DNA from: Owenia fusiformis
Taxonomy: Eukaryota; Annelida; Polychaeta; Sabellida; Oweniidae
Direction of reading: 5' to 3'
Assembly: GCA_903813345.2 (NCBI GenBank)
Contig: CAIIXF020000009.1
Location: 8,674,030-8,738,029 of the forward strand
DNA: 64,000 nt
The translations under genes were made by a program, and so were the position numbers. Below, piece by piece: positions 1 through 10,800 of this stretch (position 1 is the first letter of the stretch; every line of letters starts with the position of its first letter). Under the pieces are notes generated by a model that was given only the letters and a program-made list of their open reading frames with translations, was not told the DNA's origin and ran no database searches.

Positions 1-749
1 TGTTTTTATTATTTAGTTTCATTGTACAGGTATACGACTTAATGATAGCAATTATTGTCGATACAACATTTTTCGCATTGTTTATACTTTTTCAATCATT
101 TACGTAAACTAGGAGCGTGAATGGTATCACCATTTCTGCAAGTCCTTTGTATCCGTCGCTTATCAATACCTGTTGTACATGCCTTTCAACGCCTGTTTTA
201 ATTTGCCTTACAAACGTACGTCATTTCGAGTGTTTACAATACACATAATATATTTGTTGCACTGGTTCGTTCACGTGTGGATACTGATGCTTCTCTATTT
301 TGGCTTACACAACTGGGTAATTTACATTATTATATCATTGCTAGAATTTGTGTCCTTTGATTGGCTGATTCAATACCATGTGATCAAAAATACGAAAGCG
401 TATTTCACAGCTCCCTTAATTTTTGAATTGAAAAACCTTGAGCAAAAGGTAAAATATAGATTTCATTTAATTTTTGCCCGTCAAAATACAGTTTGTGGTA
501 AAGTACCAGCTAATATTTTAAGGTTTGGCTCAGGTTGTTGATTGAGCATGTATTTTAATAATTATGTTCATGTAGGTGAGTCGGTGACGCCTGGTATTTT
601 GTAAGAATGGATTCAAATCTCTTTCGGGGGTCATCAATTCTGATCATTTTTACACAACACTACATTTTCTCACAATGTCTTCGAGTGTGATAACTAATAA
701 TTTTATTACTTTCAATGGTTAAAATAAGATTTAAATAAAGGAATCGCCT
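1..749. other. 3' flank of the galaxin-like gene
   Basis: AT-rich flank. A 122-codon plus-strand ORF at 173-541 is rich in aromatic residues and resembles nothing I recognise; it looks like chance. Nothing else supported apart from the poly(A) signal. Confidence 0.4.
702..707 (-). terminator. Candidate polyadenylation signal of the galaxin-like gene
   Basis: AATAAA on the minus strand, about 43 nt past the stop codon and the first such hexamer downstream. Position fits; not proven. Confidence 0.5.
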
Positions 750-1035
750 TTAATAAACTGGGCAAGTATAACTCGTCGAGACAATTTCGCCTCTACAGCA
801 CTTCTTGCCTCTTCCGGACTTATAAATGGTGTTGTAGCAGCATTGGTAGCTTCCAGTATCTCCTCTTGGTTTTTGATGAATAGTTTCGGTATCGTGGCAA
901 CAGACCGCCGTCGTACTGTCGAATGAACTGGTTCCGCAACATGATATCACGGCGGGGTATTGGAGGTTAGCGTGGGGTGTAGTCAGACCACAGCATGTTT
1001 GAGTGTATCTATCAATAGTCTTTGTACCGCAACAC
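750..1035 (-). CDS. Galaxin-like exon 6 (C-terminus)
   Basis: Acceptor ATATTCAG|G. Encodes six Cys-Cys pairs and ends CPVY followed by TAA at 752-750. The open frame upstream of the acceptor is intron sequence. Confidence 0.85.
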
Positions 1036-4000
1036 CTGAATATTATGAACGTTTTATTATTTGGATTATACACGTAGATAATTGTAAGAAATGAGACCAA
1101 CATGGACTATGTACGGAAGTTAAAAAGGAGGCCGGATATGCGAGTATATAACGTCCACGACCAAATAAAGTCTTTGGTCACACATTGCTTATACACATAA
1201 GGTGATGACTGCGTGTTCCTCGGCTTCGATATCATGTGAATACGGTTTGGGAAAAGTTAGGGAAATATTTAGAGGAATTGTTTCGTAAAAATCCCAAGGG
1301 ACCCTGGAGTGATGTGACCCTACCTTCTCCTAGACCCGCCGCCTGTAGCTACCACCCCGTTGCAACAACTGTACTTCGGCTTATAAAACGGCTTGCCTTC
1401 ACAGCAACCATATGATGCGCCGTTCCATGCTTTGTTACCACAACATAAATGATTGGTACCTCCCTTCACCACAAGGCCTTTGCAGCAGCTATGGGTGTTT
1501 CTATTGTACATCTCAAAGCCACAACACTTGTTCTTGCCATCTATGATCTTCAAAACCTACATGGAAAAATGTGGGACATATTAATTTTGACTTCGTGAAA
1601 ACATTGGTTTTTCGCGTAGATGCACTCCTGTAGATAGTACTATGTATTCCCAGTAAAAGTACATCGTGATCCTGTGAAGATTTAAAATCGAACAAATCAA
1701 TGTCTTTTATACTAAATATGTTTGCCCTAAATCTGAAGGGGCCAAAGCCTTCTTTAAACGCTAACCAAAACGCCAAATTCAATTTGACCTCCTTTGCGGA
1801 AACGTAAATTTTTCAATCTGTTCCTTATGAAAATGACGTTTCTAGGTTGAATTAATTCAGTATTAATTGTTAAAGCTTTATACTTTGCCGGATGGGGTAA
1901 AATGAATGAATTGAATTTGGAAACCTACATGGTTAAAGCAGCAGGTGTGTTCTTTGTAATTATAAGTCTCAGTTCCACAGCACGTCGTGTACTGGCTCGC
2001 TCGTTGTCGAACTTGGCCGCTACAACATATTTGAAATCTCTCATCATATCGGGCTTTGTTGCAGCACTTCTGGTAGCTTTTGAACTTGGGGAAAATGTTT
2101 CCGTTGCAGGTAGAATGAGCGTTCGGATCCATTAGTCGACATGTGGGGTATACATGGTGGTAATAGTAGGGTCGTGGGTAGTAGTAGTAATACGGGAAGT
2201 ACGGATATATTCTGTTGAAGTAATAGTAGAGGTAATGACACGAGCAGGATGTGTATGTGGGACTTGGGATATTGTAAACTTTACAGCCACAACATCTCTG
2301 TGTGCGAAGATTGAAGATTTTAGAGACGAATTTGCCGTTCATGTAGCAACTACAGCAACCTGTTCCACGATCCCCGACTGTCTGGCCGAATATTCTAGAA
2401 TAGACTTTACCACCGCAGTTCATTTGGTCTGGGCTGCGATACGGTCGATTGCCGGAGACTCCTGGTGTACAAGAGTTATACCGTCGTTTTGAGTAAATTT
2501 TGCCACCGCAACTTATTTGAGTGTTTGCGTCATACACCGCACCCCCGATGCACCTTTCATTATTATTTCGTTTCAGGGGGTTTCCGTTGCAACATCGCTG
2601 ACTAGCGGGGTTATACGAGTTACTACCGCAGCATTCAATCGCTTGATTTCCTCGACGCGGCACGATTACTCCCTTACAGCAGAGGGCGTCTCGCTCTCTG
2701 TATACTTCGTACCCGCAGCACTTCAAGGTTTGGTCGTTGTCGAACAGCATCTTATTGCAACATAGCTGTTTGCGTTTGTTGTAGGCTTGATCGGCACAGC
2801 AACCGATGTGACCTGGCTGCCCAATCTCGCCGATGTAAAACAACTTGTCATTGCAGCAAATCTTTACCTGGGAGTTAAAAGGTACACCGCTACAGCAAGC
2901 GTCGGCGTACGGCATGTTGTTATATTTGATATACTTATAGTAGAAGTTCTTCCAGTGCAGTTTACCATTGCAGCAGAAATAGCGGAGCGGATCGAAGAGC
3001 TGGCCCGCGCATCGGACGGGGGCAGGAGGGTAATACCAAAACTTCTTGGTGTACTCTTCGGATAGTCCAACCATCAAAGCGTCATCAGTTGAATCTTCAG
3101 GGGCGGTAGCAGGGCTGTCGATCTTATCAGCCGATCTACTTTTACCCGACACAGCTAACAAACCCAAGCATACAAATTAATGAATATTTGAATCTTAATT
3201 TTTATGTCACGTAGTTACATGTATTGATCAAAGCAATTATTGTGTCAGTTTTAATATTGTCCTCCTCGTGTTTTTGAAAGGCCTCGTCATATTTTAGATG
3301 AAATGAGCCATTTCGGAAAAATTGGCACCAGGTGTAATTCAACTGGCACAAATGTTTGATTATGTTTCCCGTGTTGTATGAACTTGGACGCCCGGCTTGG
3401 ACGCTGCCAAGGACCCCTTGATAAGGAAAAGCAGATCTTTTGAAGTGAATCAATACTTACTTAAATCGGCATCGTTGTCAACCAATTCTTCTGGTTTGGT
3501 GACAAGCTCGTTGTTCAATGCTGTTATTTCTGCTGGAAAATCACCACCGACGGATTCATCCGCCGCATTGTCAGCACGTGTCCGAGGTGGGTTCACGTTG
3601 GTCTTCTCCACCTTCTCACTTTCTTCAATAGCCTGTTCCGCTTGTCCTTTGTAATCTGTGAAGTTTGCGTAAAACTCAAAATTAGAGATTCGTTATTAAG
3701 CTGTTTAGCTCTGATTGTTGTAACTATAGCAATCAAAAAATAATAATAACAACACGGCGACAACAGACACAAGAGCGGAGCATCATCAAAAGCAACACTG
3801 AAATGAGTTGGCAACAACGCAACAACAAAAAACAATAATAAAAACAACCACTACAACAGCCGTTACACAATGCAATGACTTTAACATTGGGAATGCGCCT
3901 TTTGATAACGGGGAGGTTAGGTACACGTTTTTCAAAATAACGTGTTCGCCATTTTGTAGAATTGTGCTCCCCAAGAGATTAAGTTCTCCACACCGCACTA

Positions 4001-5757
4001 TTTACTTGCCTGATTGCGTATATAAAGATTATCCTACATGGGGTTCAGGGTATTGGGATAATTCAAATACTAAACCGACTATAGGATGATCTGTTTATCC
4101 CATACCATTCTTGGTCATCTGGCTCAAATTCTTCAATTGGCCCCCGGAATTGGCCACAGTTCAACCGTGGAAATATTTCTGAATATCCATGTCCAGTTTT
4201 ATCATCAAAAAGATCGCATACGTTTTTCTCCATTGTCGTTTATAGTTATATGCGAACGTTACAAAAAAATAACCGATATGCGATTATGATTTATGACGTA
4301 GCGGGCAGATATACTTTATCTGCCAGCTCGGAGCGGAATGTATAAGGGTTATGTACTGGCAGGTTTTGGATATAGGGTATATCCTGAGGGATATATTTAT
4401 ATCTCCCCGAGGGACCGAAGTGACCAAGGGGAGATATAAATATTTCCCGAGGGACATACCCTATATCCAAAACCGACCGTACATAACTGGTGTATCTCAT
4501 ACTTGAGTGGGTTTAGGGTAGATATAACCTTTTCCACCTTTTCAAATGACAAGATAGGCCTATAGTAAAAGCACAATTTATATTTAACATTTTCGTAATA
4601 TTCTTTTTGTTCAATACGATGAAATTGTAACATTTAAACTTTTAAAAAACTTAAACTTTAAAACTTTTCAAAATTTTTGATTTTTAAACTTTTTTAAACT
4701 TTTGAAAAATTCCCGGGAGCGGGATGGATATATTATATCTGCCCGCATTTGGCCTGGAGCGGGACATATACAATATATCCTGCCCGCTCCTCAGATATGA
4801 TATATATTCCCAGGTGATATCTACCCCATACCCACTTAAGTATGAGATACAAAGCTATATTTGCCCGCGGATGAAAATATAGGTTTTTACAAACCTGCTT
4901 TATGTACCTTTAACACGTCCGTCGTCCAAGTATGGGATAAAAAGGTATAAGAAAAATACTTGAAATTCGGTCCCTGGAAAAACCGCAAGAGACCTTGCGG
5001 AGAGTGGGACAGTAGGCTAATTCATGTGATTATAATATCACACATTCGCGTACAAGCTCTCTTAAAAACGTATAACTTAACCTCCTCATACTTTGACTTT
5101 TACATGACCAAGTAACATACTCCGAACGGAGAGCTCCAAACATCATTCATTATGTTCCTAACCTCTTCCACCCGTGTCTTCTGGCAAGGGATACAATTTC
5201 AAGTTTTAGAGGCCTGTCTTTGGAGGATGGCTCAGTATATAATATCAAGAATTTAAAAAATACTGATTATTGTCTATTAACTGACCTTCATAATTAGGAT
5301 CCTCAGCGTAATCGATGTTCGAGATTCGTGCCGTTGCTACAATTATACCTTTATCGTCATCAACACTATCGCCTTGGGATTGGTCGCCCTGATCTCCGGT
5401 CCCTGTTCCATCAGTGCCATCGCCACCGGTTCCGAAACTACCATCCCAAGGCGATATAGGTCTTATTTGTGCATGGGATGAGTGAACCATCAAGTATACG
5501 CTGAAAGAAAACTAATGCGAGTTAAAATGACAATGTACAGGTTGGGCCGATAAAATTCTCTGTGCGCAGTGATTTGTCAAAACGTGCGGCTTTCCTTCAA
5601 AGTAAATATTATAACGTTGATTTTTTAATTACATTGTACTTAATCATATAACATGATACAAATTTAGCATGATTGTATATTGTATGCAAGTATAGTATTA
5701 AATATCGTATATTCATACTTACACGAGCAGAGCCGATGTTAGAAGTAGGCACTTCAT
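750..5757 (-). CDS. Galaxin-like secreted cysteine-repeat protein, 6 exons, 729 aa
   Basis: The CDS joins 5757-5723, 5500-5286, 3655-3461, 3154-1929, 1556-1324 and 1035-750 on the minus strand. All introns are GT-AG, all phases match (2,1,1,0,2), and the total is 2190 nt. Seen: a signal peptide (residues 1 to about 22, starting MKCLLLTSALLVVYLM, likely cut after SSHA); then an acidic Gly/Asp-rich region to about residue 195; then about 26 Cys-Cys pairs spaced 13-16 residues apart, often as CCG-x3-Y. A Tyr-rich stretch lies near residues 455-485. Known: galaxins are di-cysteine-repeat proteins of the coral skeletal matrix, with relatives in other animals; some Acropora galaxin-like proteins also have an acidic region before the repeats. 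Inferred: a secreted, disulfide-cross-linked extracellular matrix or mineral-associated protein. Repeat identity is firm; function and the exact class are not. Confidence 0.87.
1324..1556 (-). CDS. Galaxin-like exon 5
   Basis: Acceptor CCATGTAG|GTT and donor AGAAG|GTAGGG. Encodes five further Cys-Cys pairs, including CCGFEMYNRNTHSCC. The apparent stop just after the donor is intronic: phase 2 joins the next exon to give RRRCCG. Confidence 0.84.
1929..3154 (-). CDS. Galaxin-like exon 4 (main di-cysteine repeat exon)
   Basis: The 1226-nt exon begins at acceptor TTGTTAG|CT and ends at donor AACCAT|GTAGGT. It carries the end of the acidic region and fifteen Cys-Cys pairs, for example CCSGVPFNSQVKICC. 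It also carries a section where the pairs decay to single cysteines in CGGKIYS-type repeats, and the Tyr-rich insert at about 2150-2240. Confidence 0.88.
3461..3655 (-). CDS. Galaxin-like exon 3 (acidic region)
   Basis: Acceptor CTTCACAG|AT and donor TTAA|GTAAGT. Encodes a Glu/Asp-rich segment without cysteine, including EEELVDNDAD-like runs (seen: KPEELVDNDADL). It restores the frame on both sides through split codons G|AT and A|CT. Confidence 0.82.
4348..4487. repeat. 140-bp fold-back palindrome in galaxin-like intron 3
   Basis: Left arm starts GTTATGTACTGGCAGG and right arm ends in its near-complement CGACCGTACATAAC. The arms pair over about 65 bp with few mismatches and contain CCCGAGGG motifs around a short centre. 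Confidence 0.8.
4492..4850. mobile_element. MITE-like element with about 43-bp terminal inverted repeats
   Basis: Left end GTATCTCATACTTGAGTGGG (4492-4511) matches the complement of the right end (4831-4850) with one mismatch. Similarity continues inward to about 4534 and 4808. The interior has a TTTAAACTT-rich tract and a smaller GGAGCGGG hairpin. It lies right next to the 4348-4487 palindrome. No coding capacity. Confidence 0.65.
5286..5500 (-). CDS. Galaxin-like exon 2 (signal peptide end, Gly/Asp-rich segment)
   Basis: Acceptor TTTCTTTCAG|C and donor GAAG|GTCAGT. Encodes the end of the signal peptide, then a low-complexity acidic stretch built on DGTDGTGTGDQGDQ and a DDD run. Phase 1 out. 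Confidence 0.85.
5723..5757 (-). CDS. Galaxin-like exon 1 (signal peptide start)
   Basis: ATG at 5757-5755, 35 nt, ending in phase 2 at donor CGT|GTAAGT. The split codon GT|C joins exon 2 to complete a hydrophobic signal peptide. Too short to stand out as an ORF; found by looking upstream of exon 2 for a matching phase. Confidence 0.8.
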
Positions 5758-5804
5758 CTTCAACAGTTGAAGTTCCCAAATACAAATTTGAGAACCAACA
5801 CAGA

Positions 5805-5811
5805 TTTATAT
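5805..5811 (-). promoter_or_regulatory. Candidate TATA box of the galaxin-like gene
   Basis: ATATAAA on the minus strand, about 50 bp upstream of the ATG. It would place transcription start near 5778 with a very short 5' UTR. AT-rich surroundings make a chance match possible. Confidence 0.35.
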
Positions 5812-6304
5812 TTCTCAGTTTCCATTACTATTTGTTTAACAGTAAATTTATTATTTCAAGTACAAATGCATTTAATAAAATCAAAGATAAATGGTATAAG
5901 GTTTTTCATTATTGATACATCGGACAGGTTCAAATCTGCTTCAATTTGTCTTGTCAACATATCTACATATATTTAACCAATCAGGTTGACAAATGTTTGG
6001 CACCTGTGACGTCTGCCTTGAATTATAAGCTGCAAAAATGAAATATTATTCAAAACAGCAATTAATCCTTTTTATAAGTTTTGATTTTTCTCGTTATTTG
6101 CAACTGTAAAATAGAGGTATGTAGGTTAGTAGGTACATGGTGTCCAAGAAGTATGCTAAAGATACAAATACTGTAATTTCAAGATATTTCCTTTTTGATG
6201 GAGTATAATGAAGAAAGAATTATCATAATTTTATCACTAAATGCTGCAACTATCATTACATACACTCCAAAATGATAACTGGTTGTTCTTATGTAACCAG
6301 AGTT

Positions 6305-6364
6305 CACGGTGTATAACCCAAACGCTCCTACATGCACGACGGAGCGTTTGGGTTATACACCGTG
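6305..6364. repeat. Perfect 24-bp inverted repeat with 12-nt loop
   Basis: Arms 6305-6328 and 6341-6364 are exact complements (CACGGTGTATAACCC... at one end). A second short inverted repeat follows at 6381-6409 (ATGGACCTC / GAGGTCCAT). Confidence 0.85.
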
Positions 6365-6519
6365 GAGTTGGATATACCATATGGACCTCAATCCTCGATA
6401 GAGGTCCATGGATACACAGAGAGAAACGTCACATTTATGTTTGGTAACTCTTTTTCATTCTCATATCATCCGGTCTAGAGTCACACTTTATCGTTGTTTG
6501 GAACAACTCCACATACCAG

Positions 6520-6717
6520 CAGGTCCATAGCCAGGATTTGCCAAGGGGGGTTCAGTTTTCAAAAATTTCCAGGGGGTGTTCACATTTGACAATTTTGGCC
6601 CAAATATGGCTAAAATTACTTGAGAAGTGCTCAAAATGGTGAAAAACTGCATTTGGCCAGGGGGGGGGGGTTCGCCCGAACCCTGCGAACCCCCCCCCCC
6701 CCCTGGCTACGAGCCTG
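6520..6717 (+). mobile_element. CAGG-family MITE, copy 1
   Basis: Ends in imperfect inverted repeats of the CAGG(C/T)CCRTAGCCAGG type. Flanked by an exact 6-bp duplication TACCAG at 6514-6519 and 6718-6723. Contains long G and C runs next to the termini. Confidence 0.75.
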
Positions 6718-7688
6718 TACCAGTCACAACCGTATCCATGGCAACTAAAACTTCAATACATATTTGGACTGTATGTAATAGATGAAAGTTGGGTGATATA
6801 TTGTAATAATGTTAGTCAGTAATAATATTTCATATTTCAACCAGAAATATTAGATTATAGCAAAACTATAATCCATAAAAGTATAAAAGAATCTAAAACG
6901 CTATCATTAGGGATAAATTGAAAAACAACGAGACAAAGTGAACTTGATGGAATTGTAAAATATATTTATTACAGGTTCATAAAAAAGTACATTAACTTTG
7001 TATCCTTTATTGTGAATGATAATAGTTAATCCATCAGTTAAAAGTTTCTGAATTGATTGTATACACAAATTAATGATGATTTGAATAAATCGAATGGCAT
7101 ACACTGGTATTATTATAACAATGTAAAAAATATGAATGAAATAAAAACATAAAATAAACATTGGTTCTACAATAACTAATTGGAGTCCATCCTAACGTTG
7201 GCATGGTAACAATATCTCTTTTTATAATTATGGCAACGAATAATGTCAAATGACAGTCACAAAAATTTGTGGATAACAATATGTTACCACTTCTTGGTGG
7301 TGAAATAAAAATATTGTTTCTATAAAATTAAGGGGTTCATCAAAATAAGGCATAAGGAGCCCCAAGACATATGGTATACAATCTTAATGTGTTTGTCTAA
7401 GTGGATACCTTTGAAGTACCTACCTACCTCTGAAGTGTTCCACTTTGGAGGTGTTCCACTTATAGAGGCTGATTTAACAAGTTATTCCACTAACAGAGGT
7501 GTTTAAAGATTTCACTGTGCTAATTGGTTTATTACATCTAACATTTTATGAGGTGGTATTTAAATTTACTATTCATTTCAATGTCCATGTTATTCCTTGA
7601 TACAAGTCCCTTTAATCTCTAGGTGATTCAGTAACTTCAGAAAGATACCTCAATCTTTAAGAAATCCTGGTTTCACAAAGAAGACCCT

Positions 7689-7877
7689 TTAAAGTGCAAT
7701 CCGGAAATATGCTTTCCTCGCCACAGCAACAAAGACAACAATAGCTCCCAGGGCAAAAGTGAATCGTAGGATGTGCCGACTTTTCTTAGGGAGGGGCTCA
7801 ACTGAAGGTAGGGTACAGTAAGCGGTACCCTCCAGCTCCTTCCCGGAAATTGTCTGTGGACGGAGTTCGTACATCAC
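7689..7877 (-). CDS. Oxidase exon 12 (C-terminal membrane anchor)
   Basis: Acceptor TTTTATTAG|GTG. Encodes a linker, then LRFTFALGAIVVFVAVARK, a tail-anchor helix with basic flanks, and a TAA stop. Matches the C-terminal outer-mitochondrial anchor of MAO in kind and place. Confidence 0.88.
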   Translation of the reverse strand: MMYELRPQTISGKELEGTAYCTLPSVEPLPKKSRHILRFTFALGAIVVFVAVARKAYFRIAL

Positions 7878-10800
7878 CTAATAAAAATCAGAAATCATCA
7901 AAATTGGTATTATAGATAATGTATATTATAACATAAGATATAACATCTGAAAATTCCTCTGTACAAACCTTGGAAAGTAAACTAGTTTTCATAAGTCGTT
8001 CTTTATATTCATGTAAAGTTGTTCTTTAATAATATTCTTGTAAGAACTTAAGGTACAATATATTAATTGTCCTATTTGTCCTATATATCTACTACTAATA
8101 CATGTTTATAATAATTGTATTCTAGTATATTGTAAATAATTATAAATTATCACTGGGCCTCTGTACTGATAGAGCTATCCAGAAAAATATAGTTTTCAAA
8201 TCAAATAAACAAAGACATGTAATTCATAAGAGCAGACCACAAGTTTAAATCTGGTGAAACAGTCAAGACTACTGTTATTTTCACAAATTCTGAATCCTTT
8301 TGTTTTTCTTCACAATGAGTTCAATAGCAGTAAAATAGTAAATAGCAGACTTGTAGCCACGGAAGTTCCCCATCCCCACAAAAAAATCTTCCAAAAAAAA
8401 CATAAAGATTTTGTCCATTTTTGGGCCGAAGTTGTCAAAAGCCCCCCCCCCCAATATTTTTCAAAAAGTGAACCCCCTTGGCAAATCCTGGCTATGGGCC
8501 TAAATAGTGAATAGAGTGATCTTCTCATTATGAAGTGGGTGCCAATGGGTTTTCAAGTGGGTGCAAGCCAATTTCAATATTTTAATAGGGTGCAGCACAC
8601 ACTTGCTACAATGCTAAGGGAGATCACTGTGTTATATACTATATATATATACATATTATATATATTATATACCTCTACTGCTGCCCTGTGCCCTGCTTGG
8701 ATCGCTCCATTGAGAAAGCCACACCATTGAGTTGCAGACTCTGTACCAGCATAGTGTAGCCTAAAAGAATCACACATTAAATAATATATTGCTTCTGTTG
8801 CACATATATCACAAGCATCACATATTGTAACTAGACAACAGCAACGCCAAAGCATAGCAAATCCCATCGAACAGCCATGGCTGGCATTTTAACAAACAAA
8901 GTAAATAGCAAAAATGGCAGCCATTTTTCAAAATGGCCACCTTCTAGTGTCAAAAGTGTCATTAGACAGTGTGCCATGCTTATAGTATTCACATACCAAA
9001 TATGAACAAAATCACTCCACTACTTTTCATGTTATAGTAAAATGTTAAAAGGTTGCCATTTTTCAAAATGGCTGCCTTCTACTAAAAGTGTCATTAGACA
9101 GTGTGCCATGCTTATAGTATTCACATACCAAATATGAACAAAATTGCTCCACTACTTTTCGAGTTATAGTAAATTTTTTAAATGAGCAGCCATTTTGAAA
9201 ATCAGCTTTCAAGCAGAACTTCTACCCCCATAGGGTATATGTGTACAAAATATGAACAAAATCGTACCAACGGTATTTTAGTTATTGCCTGGATGGATGG
9301 ACGGACAGACGGACGGACGTACTTACAGACGGACGGATGGAGGCATTCCCTATATCCCTCCGAACTTCGTTCGATGGGCTAAATATATGTTATTGAAGCC
9401 TAAAAGTATCAGATATTGGACAATAGAGAGTTTAAGCTAGTGATGTTTTTCACTACTTTTCAAGTTATAGTAAAATGTTAAAATGGTTGCCATTTTTCAA
9501 AATGGCCACTTTCTACCAAAAGTGTCAATAGACAGTGTGCCATGCTTATAGTATTCACATACCAAATATGAACAAAATCACTCCACTACTTTTCAAGTTA
9601 CAGCAAAAATCGTAAAATAACAAGTAAAGGCCACCATTTTTCAAGATGGCTGCCATGTGCTTCTTTAATATCTACATGTCTAGCTTTATTAATGTCCTAT
9701 ATAATTTTTTTACTTTCAAAACATATTGCTATTACAGTTTTACATATTGCACCTAAATTACTGTAAAATCGGCATTAAAATGGCCATCATTTTTAAATGA
9801 GCGGCCATTTTGAAAATCGCCTTCTACCCCCATAGGGTATATGTATACAAAATATGAACAAAATCAGGCCAATGGTATTTATGTTATTGCCCGGACATAT
9901 GGACGGACGTACCTACGGGCGTACGTACGGATGGACGGAGGCGTTCCCTATATACCTCCGAACTTTGTTCGATGGGATAATGAATCAATACAGCAATGTA
10001 TATAGCGCGCATACAAAACAAACGCTACTTAGTCTACTTCAAATACCCGATCAGCTTTAGAGCTGTGTTTATGAACGGGTGATTTGCAATTTCCCGTTGG
10101 TGTCAACGGGAATCATAAAACTCATGTCTATTGAAAACTAATATGGCAAACTAAAAAACAATCAATGACATATTACACTATGGTGTGTAGTCTATGTAAC
10201 AGACTCAGTAAACACTGTAAATGAATGATTATTTATGTGGAAAACTAAATGCATTTATATAGGGCAACTTGTACTACATACATGTTAATGTTTTGATTTT
10301 AAGTTCCCATTATATGCTATCGTAGCCCAAAATACCGGATTTTCTCGCATATAAGCCCTAGGCGTATAACTGAAAGAAGGGGTAATTTCGTCTGTTATTT
10401 TTTTACCTCTTAATGGGCCCATGGGCGTATAAGTGTACTACTTTCGATTTTTGGCCCAGTGGGTGTAAAGGTGAGAAGAGCCACTGCGGGGTGGGCATCA
10501 GCCATCTTCCTCAAAGACTACCGTACCTACTGTTGTAGTCCTACTGCATGTTTTGTAAGAATTATAAAGGAAATGTCACCTACAACCTTGGACTTAATGT
10601 TGAAACAAAGTAACAACAGAACGATCCACCACTTCCACTTACGGCACAGCATTGAACTTAATGTTGAAACAAAGTAACGACAGAACGATCTGCCAGTGAC
10701 AAAAAACTCTTGAATTTATTGAAAAAATCAATAAATAGTCATTTTTATTGGCCCATGGGCGTATAAGCGTACTACATTCGATTTTTGGCCCATGGGCCTA

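Larger units (their letters stand above)
5758..7688. other. Intergenic spacer, galaxin-like gene to oxidase gene
   Basis: Holds the presumed galaxin-like promoter, a perfect 24-bp palindrome at 6305-6364, one CAGG-type MITE at 6520-6717, and a minus-strand AATAAA at 7528-7533 that could end the oxidase transcript. The short ORFs here look like chance. Confidence 0.5.

Noticed and set aside
173-541. 122-codon plus-strand ORF
   Set aside because: No recognisable domain, AT-driven hydrophobic composition and no exon partners by phase; treated as chance.
1902-3065. Several plus-strand ORFs across 1902-3065
   Set aside because: Opposite-strand shadows of galaxin-like exon 4, opened by its codon composition.
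3808-4089. 93-codon plus-strand ORF starting with a Thr run
   Set aside because: Lies in a galaxin-like intron; low-complexity start and no conserved pattern.
8254-8528. ORFs on both strands around 8254-8528
   Set aside because: They read through a decayed CAGG-family MITE.
9290-9345. ACGG/GGAC-rich tract as a stand-alone microsatellite
   Set aside because: The same tract sits at the same place in three copies of an interspersed element, so it is part of that element.
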